Assembly (NCBI GenBank): GCA_046545795.1
Contig: JBKGZD010000129.1
Location: forward strand, 1-7,313
From: JAGXLC01 sp046545795
Lineage (GTDB): Bacteria > Bacteroidota > Bacteroidia > Bacteroidales > UBA12077
Direction: 5' to 3'
DNA: 7,313 bases
The translations under genes and the position numbers were made by a program. Numbering within the stretch: position 1 is the first letter of the stretch; each line of letters starts with the position of its first letter. The notes beneath the pieces were generated by a model. That model did not search any database, was not told where the DNA came from, and was given only the letters and a program-made list of their open reading frames with translations. Shown in pieces: positions 1 to 5,890 of the stretch.

Positions 1-555
1 CTATTTAGCTACCTTTACTTTGTAATTCACATTAAATTTTCCTTTCGCAATGGCATTAAGCTTTCCTCTTAGAAGTCTCTTTTTTAAAGGGGCTATGCGG
101 TCTGTGAATAGTATTCCTTCCAGGTGGTCGTATTCATGCTGTATGATACGCGCGGCTATACCTCCATATTCTTCATCATGGAAGTTAAAATCTCTGTCAT
201 AGTACTCTATACGTATCTTTTCCGGCCTGATAACTTCATCCCGTAAATTAGGAATACTCAAACATCCTTCTTCATAGGTCTTTTCGGTATCATTGCGGTG
301 TGTGATTTCGGGATTGATGAATACTTTCCTGAAATCTTTCAGTCCAGGGTCGTCTTCTTCCAATGGTGTTCCGTCAATAACGAAAATTCTTTTTGATTTC
401 CCTACCTGCGGTGCAGCAAGACCTATTCCATCAGAGCGTTTCATTGTTTCCCATAGCTCGTCAATAAAGCTATCCAGTTCTTCTTCGTCCTGGTTTACTT
501 CTTTGGCAACTTTTCTCAGAACTGGTGAACCGTAAATATATATTGGTAAAATCAT
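1..555 (-). CDS. def: Peptide deformylase
   Basis: Removes the N-formyl group from the initiator methionine of new proteins; a cytosolic Fe/Zn metallohydrolase. All three family motifs are visible in the 184-residue protein: GIGLAAPQVG (residues 43-52), EGCLS (96-100, metal ligand Cys98) and HEYDH (140-144, ligands His140 and His144, catalytic Glu141). The length is normal for a bacterial type-I enzyme with a short basic C-terminal tail. The gene is complete: ATG at 555-553 and TAG at the window edge (3-1). It starts 4 bases after the ruvX stop, so the two are very probably cotranscribed; the ruvX-def order is familiar from Bacteroidota genomes. No Shine-Dalgarno is seen before the ATG, only A/T-rich sequence. 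Confidence 0.97.
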   Translation of the reverse strand: MILPIYIYGSPVLRKVAKEVNQDEEELDSFIDELWETMKRSDGIGLAAPQVGKSKRIFVIDGTPLEEDDPGLKDFRKVFINPEITHRNDTEKTYEEGCLSIPNLRDEVIRPEKIRIEYYDRDFNFHDEEYGGIAARIIQHEYDHLEGILFTDRIAPLKKRLLRGKLNAIAKGKFNVNYKVKVAK

Positions 556-559
556 GATA

Positions 560-976
560 TTAAAATTTTGTTCTCTGCAAATATGATTGTAATATAATTG
601 TCGCGCTTATCCTGTCTACATTGGCTTTGTTCTGCCTCTGTTTCTTTTTCATTCCACCTGCAATCATGGTTTGTTGTGCCATTTTTGAGGTAAATCTTTC
701 GTCTTCTATTTCAACGGAAATAGAAGGAAATTGTTTTTGTAATTTTTTCAGAAATGGATTAATATATTGCACGGCCTCTGAAGCCTGGTTGTTCATTTGT
801 TTGGGATAACCAACCACAATGGTTTCCACATCTTCTTTTTCAATATATTCTGAAAGAAATTTCATCAACTCATTGGGATGTACCGTGGTTAAACCATTGG
901 CTATCATCTTCATCGGATCGCTAACGGCAATTCCAACCCGCTTTTTCCCATAATCTATTGCTATTACTCTTCCCAC
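560..976 (-). CDS. ruvX: RuvX/YqgF-family nuclease (pre-16S rRNA processing / putative Holliday junction resolvase)
   Basis: An RNase H-fold protein of the YqgF family, annotated either as a putative Holliday junction resolvase or as the nuclease that matures the 16S rRNA 5' end; the second role has experimental support in E. coli. The 138 residues match family length. Visible motifs are AIDYGKKRVGIA (6-17, acidic Asp8), VVGYP (54-58), EDERFTS (91-97) and DRISATIILQSYL (121-133, acidic Asp121), giving the expected acidic active site. The start is GTG (976-974): an in-frame TAA lies immediately upstream (979-977), and the conserved GRVIAIDYG begins right after, so this start is well fixed. A TAnnTTTG box at 1001-1008 probably drives ruvX and def together. 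Confidence 0.95.
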   Translation of the reverse strand: MGRVIAIDYGKKRVGIAVSDPMKMIANGLTTVHPNELMKFLSEYIEKEDVETIVVGYPKQMNNQASEAVQYINPFLKKLQKQFPSISVEIEDERFTSKMAQQTMIAGGMKKKQRQNKANVDRISATIILQSYLQRTKF

Positions 977-1000
977 TTATAAAATTTTTGTTTACTGATG

Positions 1001-1008
1001 CAAAAATA
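1001..1008 (-). promoter_or_regulatory. Bacteroidota-type -7 promoter box upstream of ruvX
   Basis: Read on the minus strand the site is TATTTTTG, a match to the Bacteroidota sigma-factor box TAnnTTTG, 25 bases before the ruvX GTG. I see no good TTG -33 element at the usual 19-21 base distance, and such T-rich boxes are common by chance in AT-rich DNA. It suggests that ruvX-def can be transcribed separately from the thiamin operon upstream. Confidence 0.4.
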
Positions 1009-1039
1009 ATATTTTTTCTGGTTCATTGTTATGGCAGGG

Positions 1040-1064
1040 GTGAGGCTGGAAATTCTCCACTCAC
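1040..1064 (-). terminator. Stem-loop at the end of thiF, possible weak terminator
   Basis: On the minus strand the arms GTGAG and CTCAC (5 bp) enclose TGGA/TCCA (4 bp) around a GAATT loop, with a 2-base GC bulge on the 3' side. The hairpin spans the thiF stop codon. It has no U-tract after it, so it is not a classical intrinsic terminator; it may stabilise the 3' end of the operon transcript or assist termination. It marks the boundary between the thiamin operon and ruvX-def. Confidence 0.35.
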
Positions 1065-1759
1065 ATCTTTAATGTATAGATGCTGTTTTGTAAGACATTG
1101 AATATGAGAATTTCCCCGTCTAAAATTTTTCCTGTTTTTGTAATGACTTTTATTGTTTCGTTTGCCTGTACAGAGCCAATGATTTGTGGTAAGGTTGGGA
1201 TAATGGCTGATTTGTCGGTTGCAGCTGGTTCTTCGGGGAATATATCCCTCAGGTTCTTATTTCCGCGGTTATGCAGAATTGTTACCATTCCTTCATATGA
1301 GCTCACTGAAGCGTATATTAGAGGTTTTTGTAATTCTGCACACGTGTCATTAATGAGGTAACGGGTTTTGAAATTATCTGTGCAATCGAGAATATATTCA
1401 TATTCCCGAATTATCTCACGGGCGTTTTTTACATCCAGGAATTTTTCATGAGCTATAAATTGGATATCGGGGTTCAATTTTTTTATGGATGAACTGATGA
1501 TTTCCATTTTCTTTTTTCCAATGTCTGCCGGGGAATATAGAATCTGCCGCTGCAGGTTGCTTATCTCCACGGTATCGTTCTCCGCAACTCCAATCGTTCC
1601 TATTCCTGAGGCAGCAAGCAGGGGGATTACCGCTGAGCCTAAGCCGCCACCTCCTATAACCAGGACTTTCGAGTCTTTTAGACGTTCCTGGGCATTTTCA
1701 CCCATTTCAGGGAGTGCTATAAACTTATCATATTTTGCTTTTTCCTGATTGCTTAACAT
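1061..1759 (-). CDS. thiF: ThiF/MoeB/HesA-family adenylyltransferase, divergent ThiF
   Basis: E1-like enzyme that adenylates the C-terminal Gly of ThiS so that it can receive sulfur as a thiocarboxylate. The 232-residue protein keeps the nucleotide-binding core: GGGGLG (36-41), NLQRQI (68-73, Arg71), the basic run GKKK (81-84) and DCTDNFKTR (125-133, Asp125). Two departures from E. coli ThiF are visible. The N-terminal RQ(I) segment that supplies the arginine finger reads YDKFIAL. The C-terminal part (about 155-232) has no cysteine, so both zinc CxxC pairs and the region equivalent to Cys184 are gone; the only cysteines are Cys126 and Cys140. Position as last gene of a ThiS operon, 22 bases after thiH, supports the ThiF role. 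MoeB-like activity on another carrier is less likely. No Shine-Dalgarno is seen. Confidence 0.85.
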   Translation of the reverse strand: MLSNQEKAKYDKFIALPEMGENAQERLKDSKVLVIGGGGLGSAVIPLLAASGIGTIGVAENDTVEISNLQRQILYSPADIGKKKMEIISSSIKKLNPDIQFIAHEKFLDVKNAREIIREYEYILDCTDNFKTRYLINDTCAELQKPLIYASVSSYEGMVTILHNRGNKNLRDIFPEEPAATDKSAIIPTLPQIIGSVQANETIKVITKTGKILDGEILIFNVLQNSIYTLKM

Positions 1760-1781
1760 GGCTGAATGAACTTTTAGTTTT

Positions 1782-2897
1782 TTATGCCTGTAATATTGGA
1801 TCCCAGTTTTTCCAGACGGCTTCGTATCCTTTCTTTTTTATCATGTCCTTTATTTGTTCGGGCGAACGTTCGTCTGCTATGTGGAATTGTTCCAGGTTAC
1901 TTGTTTTCTGTGAGTACCCGCCCGGTTCTGTTTTAGAGCCTGCGCTCATGGTTGTTATCCCCAGGGGGAATACATTGTCCCTGAACCATGGGTTTTCCCT
2001 GGTACTCAGCGCCAATTCTATATTTTCATCGAAAATCCGGTATGCACTGATCAATTGTACCATTTCGGCATCAGTTATTTCGTGGTTGGGATGATAATTG
2101 CCTTCAAACGGGCGTAACCTTGGGAATGAAACAGAATAATTTGTTTTCCAGTATCTTTGTTGGAGGTATCTCAGATGCAGGGCTGTAAAAAAGGAATCGA
2201 CCCGCCAGTCCTCGAGGCCCAATAATATTCCTAATCCGGCTTTTCTTACTCCTGCTTTGCCGAGTCTTTCAGGTGTGCCGATACGGTGCTTAAAATCTGC
2301 TTTTTTCCCGCTCGGGTGGTATTTAGGGTAGTTGTTTTTATGGTATGTTTCCTGGTAAATGTATACCCCATGTAAACCCCTGTCTGCCATGTTGCTGTAT
2401 TCGTCTTCCTGTAGCGGCTGTATCTCAATGGATATCTGCGAAAACAACCGGCTGATTTTTTTTATTGCTTCCTGGATATAGTAATACCCTGCTTTTTTGG
2501 GGTGTTCCCCTGTGACCAGTAATATGTGCTCAAACCCCCATTCTTTTATTTTTTTTGCTTCGTTTTCTATCTCTTTAATGGATAAGGTGTATCGCTCAGT
2601 TGGATTATTGTGGTTAAACCCGCAATACACACATCCGTTGGTGCATTGATTTGACAGATAAAGAGGAATGTACAGTTGAATTGTGTTTCCAAAACGTTTA
2701 AGGGTAAGCTGCTGGCTTAATCTTGCCATTTCTTCAAGATATTCTGAAGCAGCGGGAGAGATGAGAGCCATAAAATCATCGACTGAGGCTTTTCCACCTT
2801 TTTCAAGAGCGTTTAAAACATCACCTTTTGTCTTGCTGTATATTTTATCTTTTATCTCTTCCCAGTTATACCGCAGTATTTCATTGTAGAAGCTCAT
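1782..2897 (-). CDS. thiH: 2-iminoacetate (dehydroglycine) synthase ThiH
   Basis: Radical SAM tyrosine lyase: splits L-tyrosine with S-adenosylmethionine to p-cresol and dehydroglycine, the C2-N unit of the thiazole ring. It typifies the anaerobic route, in place of glycine oxidase ThiO. The 371-residue protein is full length. The radical SAM cluster motif CTNGCVYC lies at 85-92 (Cys85, Cys89, Cys92), preceded by the family segment QLYIPLYLSNQ. The C-terminal TMSAGSKTEPGGYS (about 316-329) is typical of ThiH rather than of its relative HydG. It starts 11 bases after thiG and ends 22 bases before thiF; ThiH and ThiG form a complex in E. coli. The [4Fe-4S] enzyme is oxygen sensitive, which suggests that the organism makes thiamin under low oxygen. 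Confidence 0.97.
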   Translation of the reverse strand: MSFYNEILRYNWEEIKDKIYSKTKGDVLNALEKGGKASVDDFMALISPAASEYLEEMARLSQQLTLKRFGNTIQLYIPLYLSNQCTNGCVYCGFNHNNPTERYTLSIKEIENEAKKIKEWGFEHILLVTGEHPKKAGYYYIQEAIKKISRLFSQISIEIQPLQEDEYSNMADRGLHGVYIYQETYHKNNYPKYHPSGKKADFKHRIGTPERLGKAGVRKAGLGILLGLEDWRVDSFFTALHLRYLQQRYWKTNYSVSFPRLRPFEGNYHPNHEITDAEMVQLISAYRIFDENIELALSTRENPWFRDNVFPLGITTMSAGSKTEPGGYSQKTSNLEQFHIADERSPEQIKDMIKKKGYEAVWKNWDPILQA

Positions 2898-2908
2898 AAT
2901 TTTATCTG

Positions 2909-3673
2909 TTAGCGGTCTAAAAATTCTGTTAATGGACTTGTAGAGTTTGCTTCTTTTGATTTTTTGCCCAATTTGGCTTCATAAGCTATCCTGCCGGCCT
3001 GCACGCTTAACCTGAATGCTTTTGCCATTTCTGCCGGATTTCCTGCCACTGCTATAGCGGTATTTACAAGCACTGCATCAGCGCCCATTTCCATGGCTTC
3101 TGCTGCATGAGAAGGGGCGCCTATTCCGGCATCAATGATTACGGGAACTGTACTTTGCTCAATAATTATTTCTATAAAATCCTTTGTTTTAAGTCCCTGG
3201 TTGCTGCCAATAGGAGAGCCAAGTGGCATTACTGCAGCTGTTCCAACATCTTCAAGCTTCTTGCACAATACAGGATCGGCCTGGATATAAGGGAGCACAG
3301 CAAATCCTTCTTTTGCTAAAATTTCTGTGGCTTTTAGTGTTTCTTCACCATCCGGTAACAAATAGCGTGGATCAGGGTGTATTTCAACCTTGATTAGATT
3401 AGTCCCTAAAGCCTCCCGTGCCAGTTTGGCTGCGAAAACAGCCTCTTCAGCATCTCTGACTCCGGAGGTGTTTGGCAAAATGGATAAATTCTCAATATCC
3501 AGGTGTTTGAGCATATTGTCCCCAGGATTTTGTAAATCAACCCTGCGGAGAGCAACGGTTACCAGTTCACTGCCAGAAGCTTTAATGGCCTTTGCCATTA
3601 TTTCGTTTGATGCGAACTTTCCTGTACCTGTAAATAAGCGGGAGCGAAAGTTTTTATTGCCTAAATTGAGCAT
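2909..3673 (-). CDS. thiG: Thiazole synthase ThiG
   Basis: Condenses 1-deoxy-D-xylulose 5-phosphate, dehydroglycine and sulfur from ThiS thiocarboxylate into thiazole phosphate carboxylate. The 254-residue (beta/alpha)8 barrel carries the expected motifs: FTGTGKF (14-20), VTVALRRVD (38-46), PNTSGVRDAEEAV (67-79), the Schiff-base lysine in IKVE (Lys95, with Glu97), PLGSPIGSNQGL (150-161) and IIDAGIGAPSHAAEAMEMGADAVLVNTA (starting at 179, Asp181). Length is normal. The ATG at 3673-3671 overlaps the end of thiE by 20 bases in another frame, so translation is probably coupled. The 30-residue C-terminal extension after GRIAYEA is rich in Lys and Ser, as often seen in Bacteroidota. Confidence 0.97.
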   Translation of the reverse strand: MLNLGNKNFRSRLFTGTGKFASNEIMAKAIKASGSELVTVALRRVDLQNPGDNMLKHLDIENLSILPNTSGVRDAEEAVFAAKLAREALGTNLIKVEIHPDPRYLLPDGEETLKATEILAKEGFAVLPYIQADPVLCKKLEDVGTAAVMPLGSPIGSNQGLKTKDFIEIIIEQSTVPVIIDAGIGAPSHAAEAMEMGADAVLVNTAIAVAGNPAEMAKAFRLSVQAGRIAYEAKLGKKSKEANSTSPLTEFLDR

Positions 3674-4337
3674 AGGGCATATGTTTTAGAATGTTTGTAA
3701 TTAGTTTCCTGGTTATTTCTGTGGGTTCAGGATGGTGTGAAATCTCTGAAGATACCGCTACACCGGAAATTCCTGTTGTAATAATGTCTTTGATGTCCTC
3801 TTTTGTTATGCCTCCTATGGCTGCAACAGGAAGGTTTATGTGCAGGGCAGTCATTTCGGCAATAATTTTCTTATAGCCTTCTAACCCTAAAACCGGGGCA
3901 AGTTTTTGCTTTGTTGCAGTCTGTCGAAAGGGCCCTAGTCCTATGTAATCAGCACCTTTTTCATGGGCTTTAACAATTTCATCCAGGGTATTTGCCGTAG
4001 CGCCGATTATTTTTTTACTGCCAAGCAGTTGCCGTGCTTTTTTTGGGTCTATGTCTTCTTTCCCAAGGTGAATACCATCAGCATCCGTTTTGATGGCTAT
4101 CTCAATCTGGTCATTGACAATAAAAGCAGCCTGGTGTCTTTTACAGATATCTTTTACCTCCAATGCAGTATTCAGAAATGTCTCATTTGAAGTGTTTTTT
4201 AACCTGAGCTGAATCCATTTGCATCCACCCTGGATTGCTTTCTCAACCTGTTTTGGAATGGGTAGATCGCTCCATTGATTGGTTATGAAATGTAACCGGA
4301 ATTTTTCAATATTCAGATTTGTATTTGTTTCACCCAT
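3654..4337 (-). CDS. thiE: Thiamin phosphate synthase ThiE
   Basis: Joins hydroxymethylpyrimidine pyrophosphate and thiazole phosphate to give thiamin monophosphate. The 227-residue TIM barrel has the substrate and metal motifs of true ThiE: QLRLK (43-47), VND (74-76), DADGIHLG (85-92), GATANT (112-117), GLGPFRQTATK (133-143, the pyrophosphate loop) and AIGGI (173-177), with VAVSSEI (193-199) near the C-terminus. One small difference is GATANT where many family members have G-x-S-x-x-T. It overlaps the preceding ThiE-like gene by 8 bases and the following thiG by 20 bases, so all three are probably translationally coupled. Its pyrimidine substrate must come from thiC/thiD located elsewhere or from salvage. 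Confidence 0.96.
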   Translation of the reverse strand: MGETNTNLNIEKFRLHFITNQWSDLPIPKQVEKAIQGGCKWIQLRLKNTSNETFLNTALEVKDICKRHQAAFIVNDQIEIAIKTDADGIHLGKEDIDPKKARQLLGSKKIIGATANTLDEIVKAHEKGADYIGLGPFRQTATKQKLAPVLGLEGYKKIIAEMTALHINLPVAAIGGITKEDIKDIITTGISGVAVSSEISHHPEPTEITRKLITNILKHMPYAQFRQ

Positions 4338-4995
4338 TTTTAAAATTATGATTTTGTAGTTGTTCCTGGATAGTTCGATAAAGATTAATGCCTTCCCGGA
4401 GATTATTATTTGTGCTCACTTCGTTCCATAAACTTCCCAGAATGGCAAAACCATCAAAGCCGGTTTCAAGAACCTGCTTTATGTTATTCTTATGTATTCC
4501 TCCCAGAGCTATAACTTTATTGCCCGGTGGATTCTGTTCAAGATAAGTCTTAATTTCGTTCAGCTGAAACGGACTTTCATAATTAGCTTTTGAGATACTT
4601 TTAAATACAGGACTCAGGAAAGCATAATTATACAGAGGTTTTAGCCCAGACAATTCCTTTAATGAGTGGGTTGAAATGCTGATGTGATAATTTTTATACT
4701 GTTTTTCAATGCCTTTACTTTTTGATTTGTCAGTAATATGTATACCTTTTAATTCATACCCGGGTACCAGCTTATAATGGTCATGCATTATGATTTTATC
4801 TCTGCAGTTCCCTGGGATTTTCTGAATGAAGCTTTCCAATTCTTTCTCCGGCATACCAGGTTTTCGCAGGTGGTAATATTCTAATCCTTCTTCCACCAGG
4901 ACTTTTATAAAATCAATTTCCTTTTTTACTTTTTCAGGAGGTGAAATTACAATGCACTTCACTGGCTCATATCTTTCTTTTCCCTTTGTATCCAT
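4330..4995 (-). CDS. Second ThiE/TenI-family protein, function uncertain
   Basis: A 221-residue protein of the thiamin phosphate synthase/TenI superfamily, clearly divergent from the ThiE encoded next to it. Visible segments, with ThiE counterparts: YHLRKP (41-46, for QLREK), MHDHYKL (70-76, for the VND region), LKGIHIT (82-88), ISISTHSLKEL (105-115), YAFLSPVFKSISKANY (124-139, for GxGPxxxTxTK) and VIALGGIH (161-168). The pyrophosphate-loop threonines of ThiE are replaced, which argues against ThiE activity. The His that TenI thiazole tautomerase uses in its FGHVF segment is Pro here (LSPVF). From memory the family is common in Bacteroidota thiamin operons. Tautomerase or another thiazole-phosphate-handling role is my best guess. 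Start: ATG 4995-4993, directly after an unusually good Shine-Dalgarno within thiS. Confidence 0.8.
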   Translation of the reverse strand: MDTKGKERYEPVKCIVISPPEKVKKEIDFIKVLVEEGLEYYHLRKPGMPEKELESFIQKIPGNCRDKIIMHDHYKLVPGYELKGIHITDKSKSKGIEKQYKNYHISISTHSLKELSGLKPLYNYAFLSPVFKSISKANYESPFQLNEIKTYLEQNPPGNKVIALGGIHKNNIKQVLETGFDGFAILGSLWNEVSTNNNLREGINLYRTIQEQLQNHNFKNG

Positions 4996-4997
4996 GT

Positions 4998-5201
4998 TTA
5001 ACCTCCTTCATAAGCAGTAATGAGCAGTACTTCATCATGCTCTTCTATTATTTTCTCATCCCATTTCTGTCTTGGGATGACTTGCTGGTTTACAGCAATT
5101 GCCACTGATGATTTATCTGTGATGTTCAAATGTTCTAAAAGAGAGATTAAATTGACTTTTTCCGGGACTTCTTTTCCCTGTTTGTTAACCGAAATTTTCA
5201 T
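4998..5201 (-). CDS. thiS: Sulfur carrier protein ThiS
   Basis: Ubiquitin-like carrier that brings sulfur as a C-terminal thiocarboxylate to ThiG. The protein is 67 residues, the usual size, and ends in the required Gly66-Gly67. Other family marks are the strand pattern beginning MKISVNKQGKEV, the VAIAVNQQVIPRQKWDE segment (33-49, with the typical V-N-x-x-x-x-P-R-x-x-W) and HDEVLLITAYEGG at the end. It is the first gene of the thiamin operon, starting 45 bases after the riboswitch aptamer, so its translation or transcription is the direct target of TPP control. The stop is only 2 bases from the next ATG. Confidence 0.95.
   Translation of the reverse strand: MKISVNKQGKEVPEKVNLISLLEHLNITDKSSVAIAVNQQVIPRQKWDEKIIEEHDEVLLITAYEGG
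5001..5008 (-). promoter_or_regulatory. Perfect Shine-Dalgarno inside the thiS Gly-Gly codons
   Basis: The last sense codons of thiS (GAA GGA GGT) contain AAGGAGGT, fully complementary to the ACCTCCTT anti-Shine-Dalgarno core of 16S rRNA. It ends 5 bases before the ATG of the following ThiE/TenI-like gene. I see no comparable site before any other gene in the window. Confidence 0.7.
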
Positions 5202-5246
5202 AAATCGTTTGTTAATGGGAGGTAAAAAACGGAGTGAGATAGTCTT

Positions 5247-5320
5247 TAAGTCCCTGCGACAGTCCTAACTGTTTCAGGTTCAAAGGGTATGATCTCAGCC
5301 CCTATTGGGCACCCCCCTCA
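5247..5320 (-). ncRNA. TPP riboswitch (THI element)
   Basis: A thiamin pyrophosphate-binding aptamer in the leader of the thiazole operon. Read on the minus strand, the conserved blocks come in the right order: GGGGGGTGCCC, GGCTGAGA (core CTGAGA at 5298-5293), ACCC (5288-5285), GAACCTGA (5281-5274), a P4 hairpin ACAGT-TAGG-ACTGT, then GCAGGGA (5257-5251). P2 pairs GGGGT with ACCC, P3 is GCCC-AATA-GGGGC, and P1 is short (TGAG with CTTA). TPP binding is expected to lower expression of thiS through thiF. The region between aptamer and thiS has no standard attenuator, so the mechanism cannot be read off with certainty; an alternative pairing is described under findings. Confidence 0.96.
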
Positions 5321-5332
5321 TTTAATTTTTAG

Positions 5333-5362
5333 CAAAGGTAATAAAAACTGTAAATTTAGAAA
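5333..5362 (-). promoter_or_regulatory. Promoter of the thiamin operon
   Basis: On the minus strand TACCTTTG (5340-5333) matches the Bacteroidota -7 box TAnnTTTG. A TTT triplet (5362-5360), one mismatch from the TTG -33 element, lies exactly 19 bases upstream. Transcription would begin just before the first conserved riboswitch base, leaving only a few bases 5' of the aptamer, which fits well. It lies between the trx terminator and the riboswitch. Confidence 0.65.
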
Positions 5363-5395
5363 ATAAAAAGCCGGTTTTGCGACCGGCTTTTATTT
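5361..5395 (-). terminator. Intrinsic terminator of trx
   Basis: Arms AAAAGCCGGT (5366-5375) and ACCGGCTTTT (5382-5391) pair perfectly over 10 bp around a 6-base loop. On the minus strand the stem is followed by a T-rich tract (TTTTTATTTT, counting the last stem bases). It begins about 10 bases after the trx stop and insulates the thiamin operon promoter from trx transcription. Being nearly symmetric it could also act on the plus strand, but there is no plus-strand gene reading into it. Confidence 0.88.
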
Positions 5396-5404
5396 TAACT
5401 ATCG

Positions 5405-5761
5405 TTACTCTACTTTCAATACATCACTGATGGCTTTCTCAAGCGTATCTTTGGGTAACGCACCTTGTGCCATCTGTGGCTGTTCTTCTTTGGGGATAAA
5501 TAATATTGATGGAATACTCCTTATTCCAAACATTGCAGCTAATTCCTGCTGGTCTTCTGTGTCTACTTTATAAATATCTAATTTACCATCGTATTCTTGT
5601 GATATCTCTTCAAGAATTGGAGCCACTATTTTACAAGGTTGACACCAGTCTGCATAAAAATCAATAATTGCTGGCTTATCCCCTTCGAATTTCCAATCTT
5701 TGTTTTCTTCAAAATTGAAAATTTTCTCCTTAAATGTTTCTTTTGTTAAATGTTCAATCAT
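5405..5761 (-). CDS. trxA: Thioredoxin with a CQPC active site
   Basis: Cytosolic thiol-disulfide reductant of 118 residues; the thioredoxin fold is complete. The active site is DFYADWCQPCK (34-44, Cys40 and Cys43), the cis-proline is in SIPS (Pro84), and the IYKVDTED segment (63-70) is typical. There is no signal peptide or membrane segment, so it is not one of the periplasmic TlpA/ResA-type proteins. The unusual point is Gln in place of Gly in the WCGPC motif; the codons TGT CAA CCT TGT were checked directly. It is a single-gene unit: its own terminator follows, and a divergent gene lies 170 bases upstream. Thiol supply for ThiF/ThiS sulfur transfer is conceivable from position, but the terminator and separate promoter argue for coincidence. 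Confidence 0.94.
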   Translation of the reverse strand: MIEHLTKETFKEKIFNFEENKDWKFEGDKPAIIDFYADWCQPCKIVAPILEEISQEYDGKLDIYKVDTEDQQELAAMFGIRSIPSILFIPKEEQPQMAQGALPKDTLEKAISDVLKVE

Positions 5762-5793
5762 AATTTTCAGTAGTTATTTGTTTTTATTTAATT

Positions 5794-5816
5794 AACAATT
5801 CAACGTAAGAATTGTT
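5794..5816. repeat. Inverted repeat upstream of trx
   Basis: Arms AACAATTC and GAATTGTT are perfect 8-base complements separated by AACGTAA. It lies 33-55 bases upstream of the trx ATG, so it could be an operator for a dimeric regulator or a hairpin in the trx leader. Chance occurrence in AT-rich DNA is possible. Confidence 0.4.
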
Positions 5817-5890
5817 TTTGTTATTTTTTGACAAGGGTCATGCCAAAAAATTAAAATATCCTGTAATCCTATTATTTGTTGAAATAATTG

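Noticed and set aside
293..535. 80-codon plus-strand ORF opposite def
   Set aside because: Ser-rich translation made from the antisense of acidic codons in def; the def motifs on the other strand are unambiguous.
1061..1759. thiF as a pseudogene because of the missing cysteines
   Set aside because: The frame is intact and the adenylation residues and C-terminal fold segments (GSVQANETIKV, ILIFN) are preserved, so it looks functional though divergent.
1735..2094. 119-codon plus-strand ORF opposite thiH and thiF
   Set aside because: It lies almost entirely antisense to well-recognised thiH, its translation has no recognisable family pattern, and no promoter box precedes it. It is a shadow frame.
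3654..3673. Possible frameshift or fusion between thiE and thiG
   Set aside because: Both proteins are complete at their junction; the 20-base overlap is normal operon packing in different frames.
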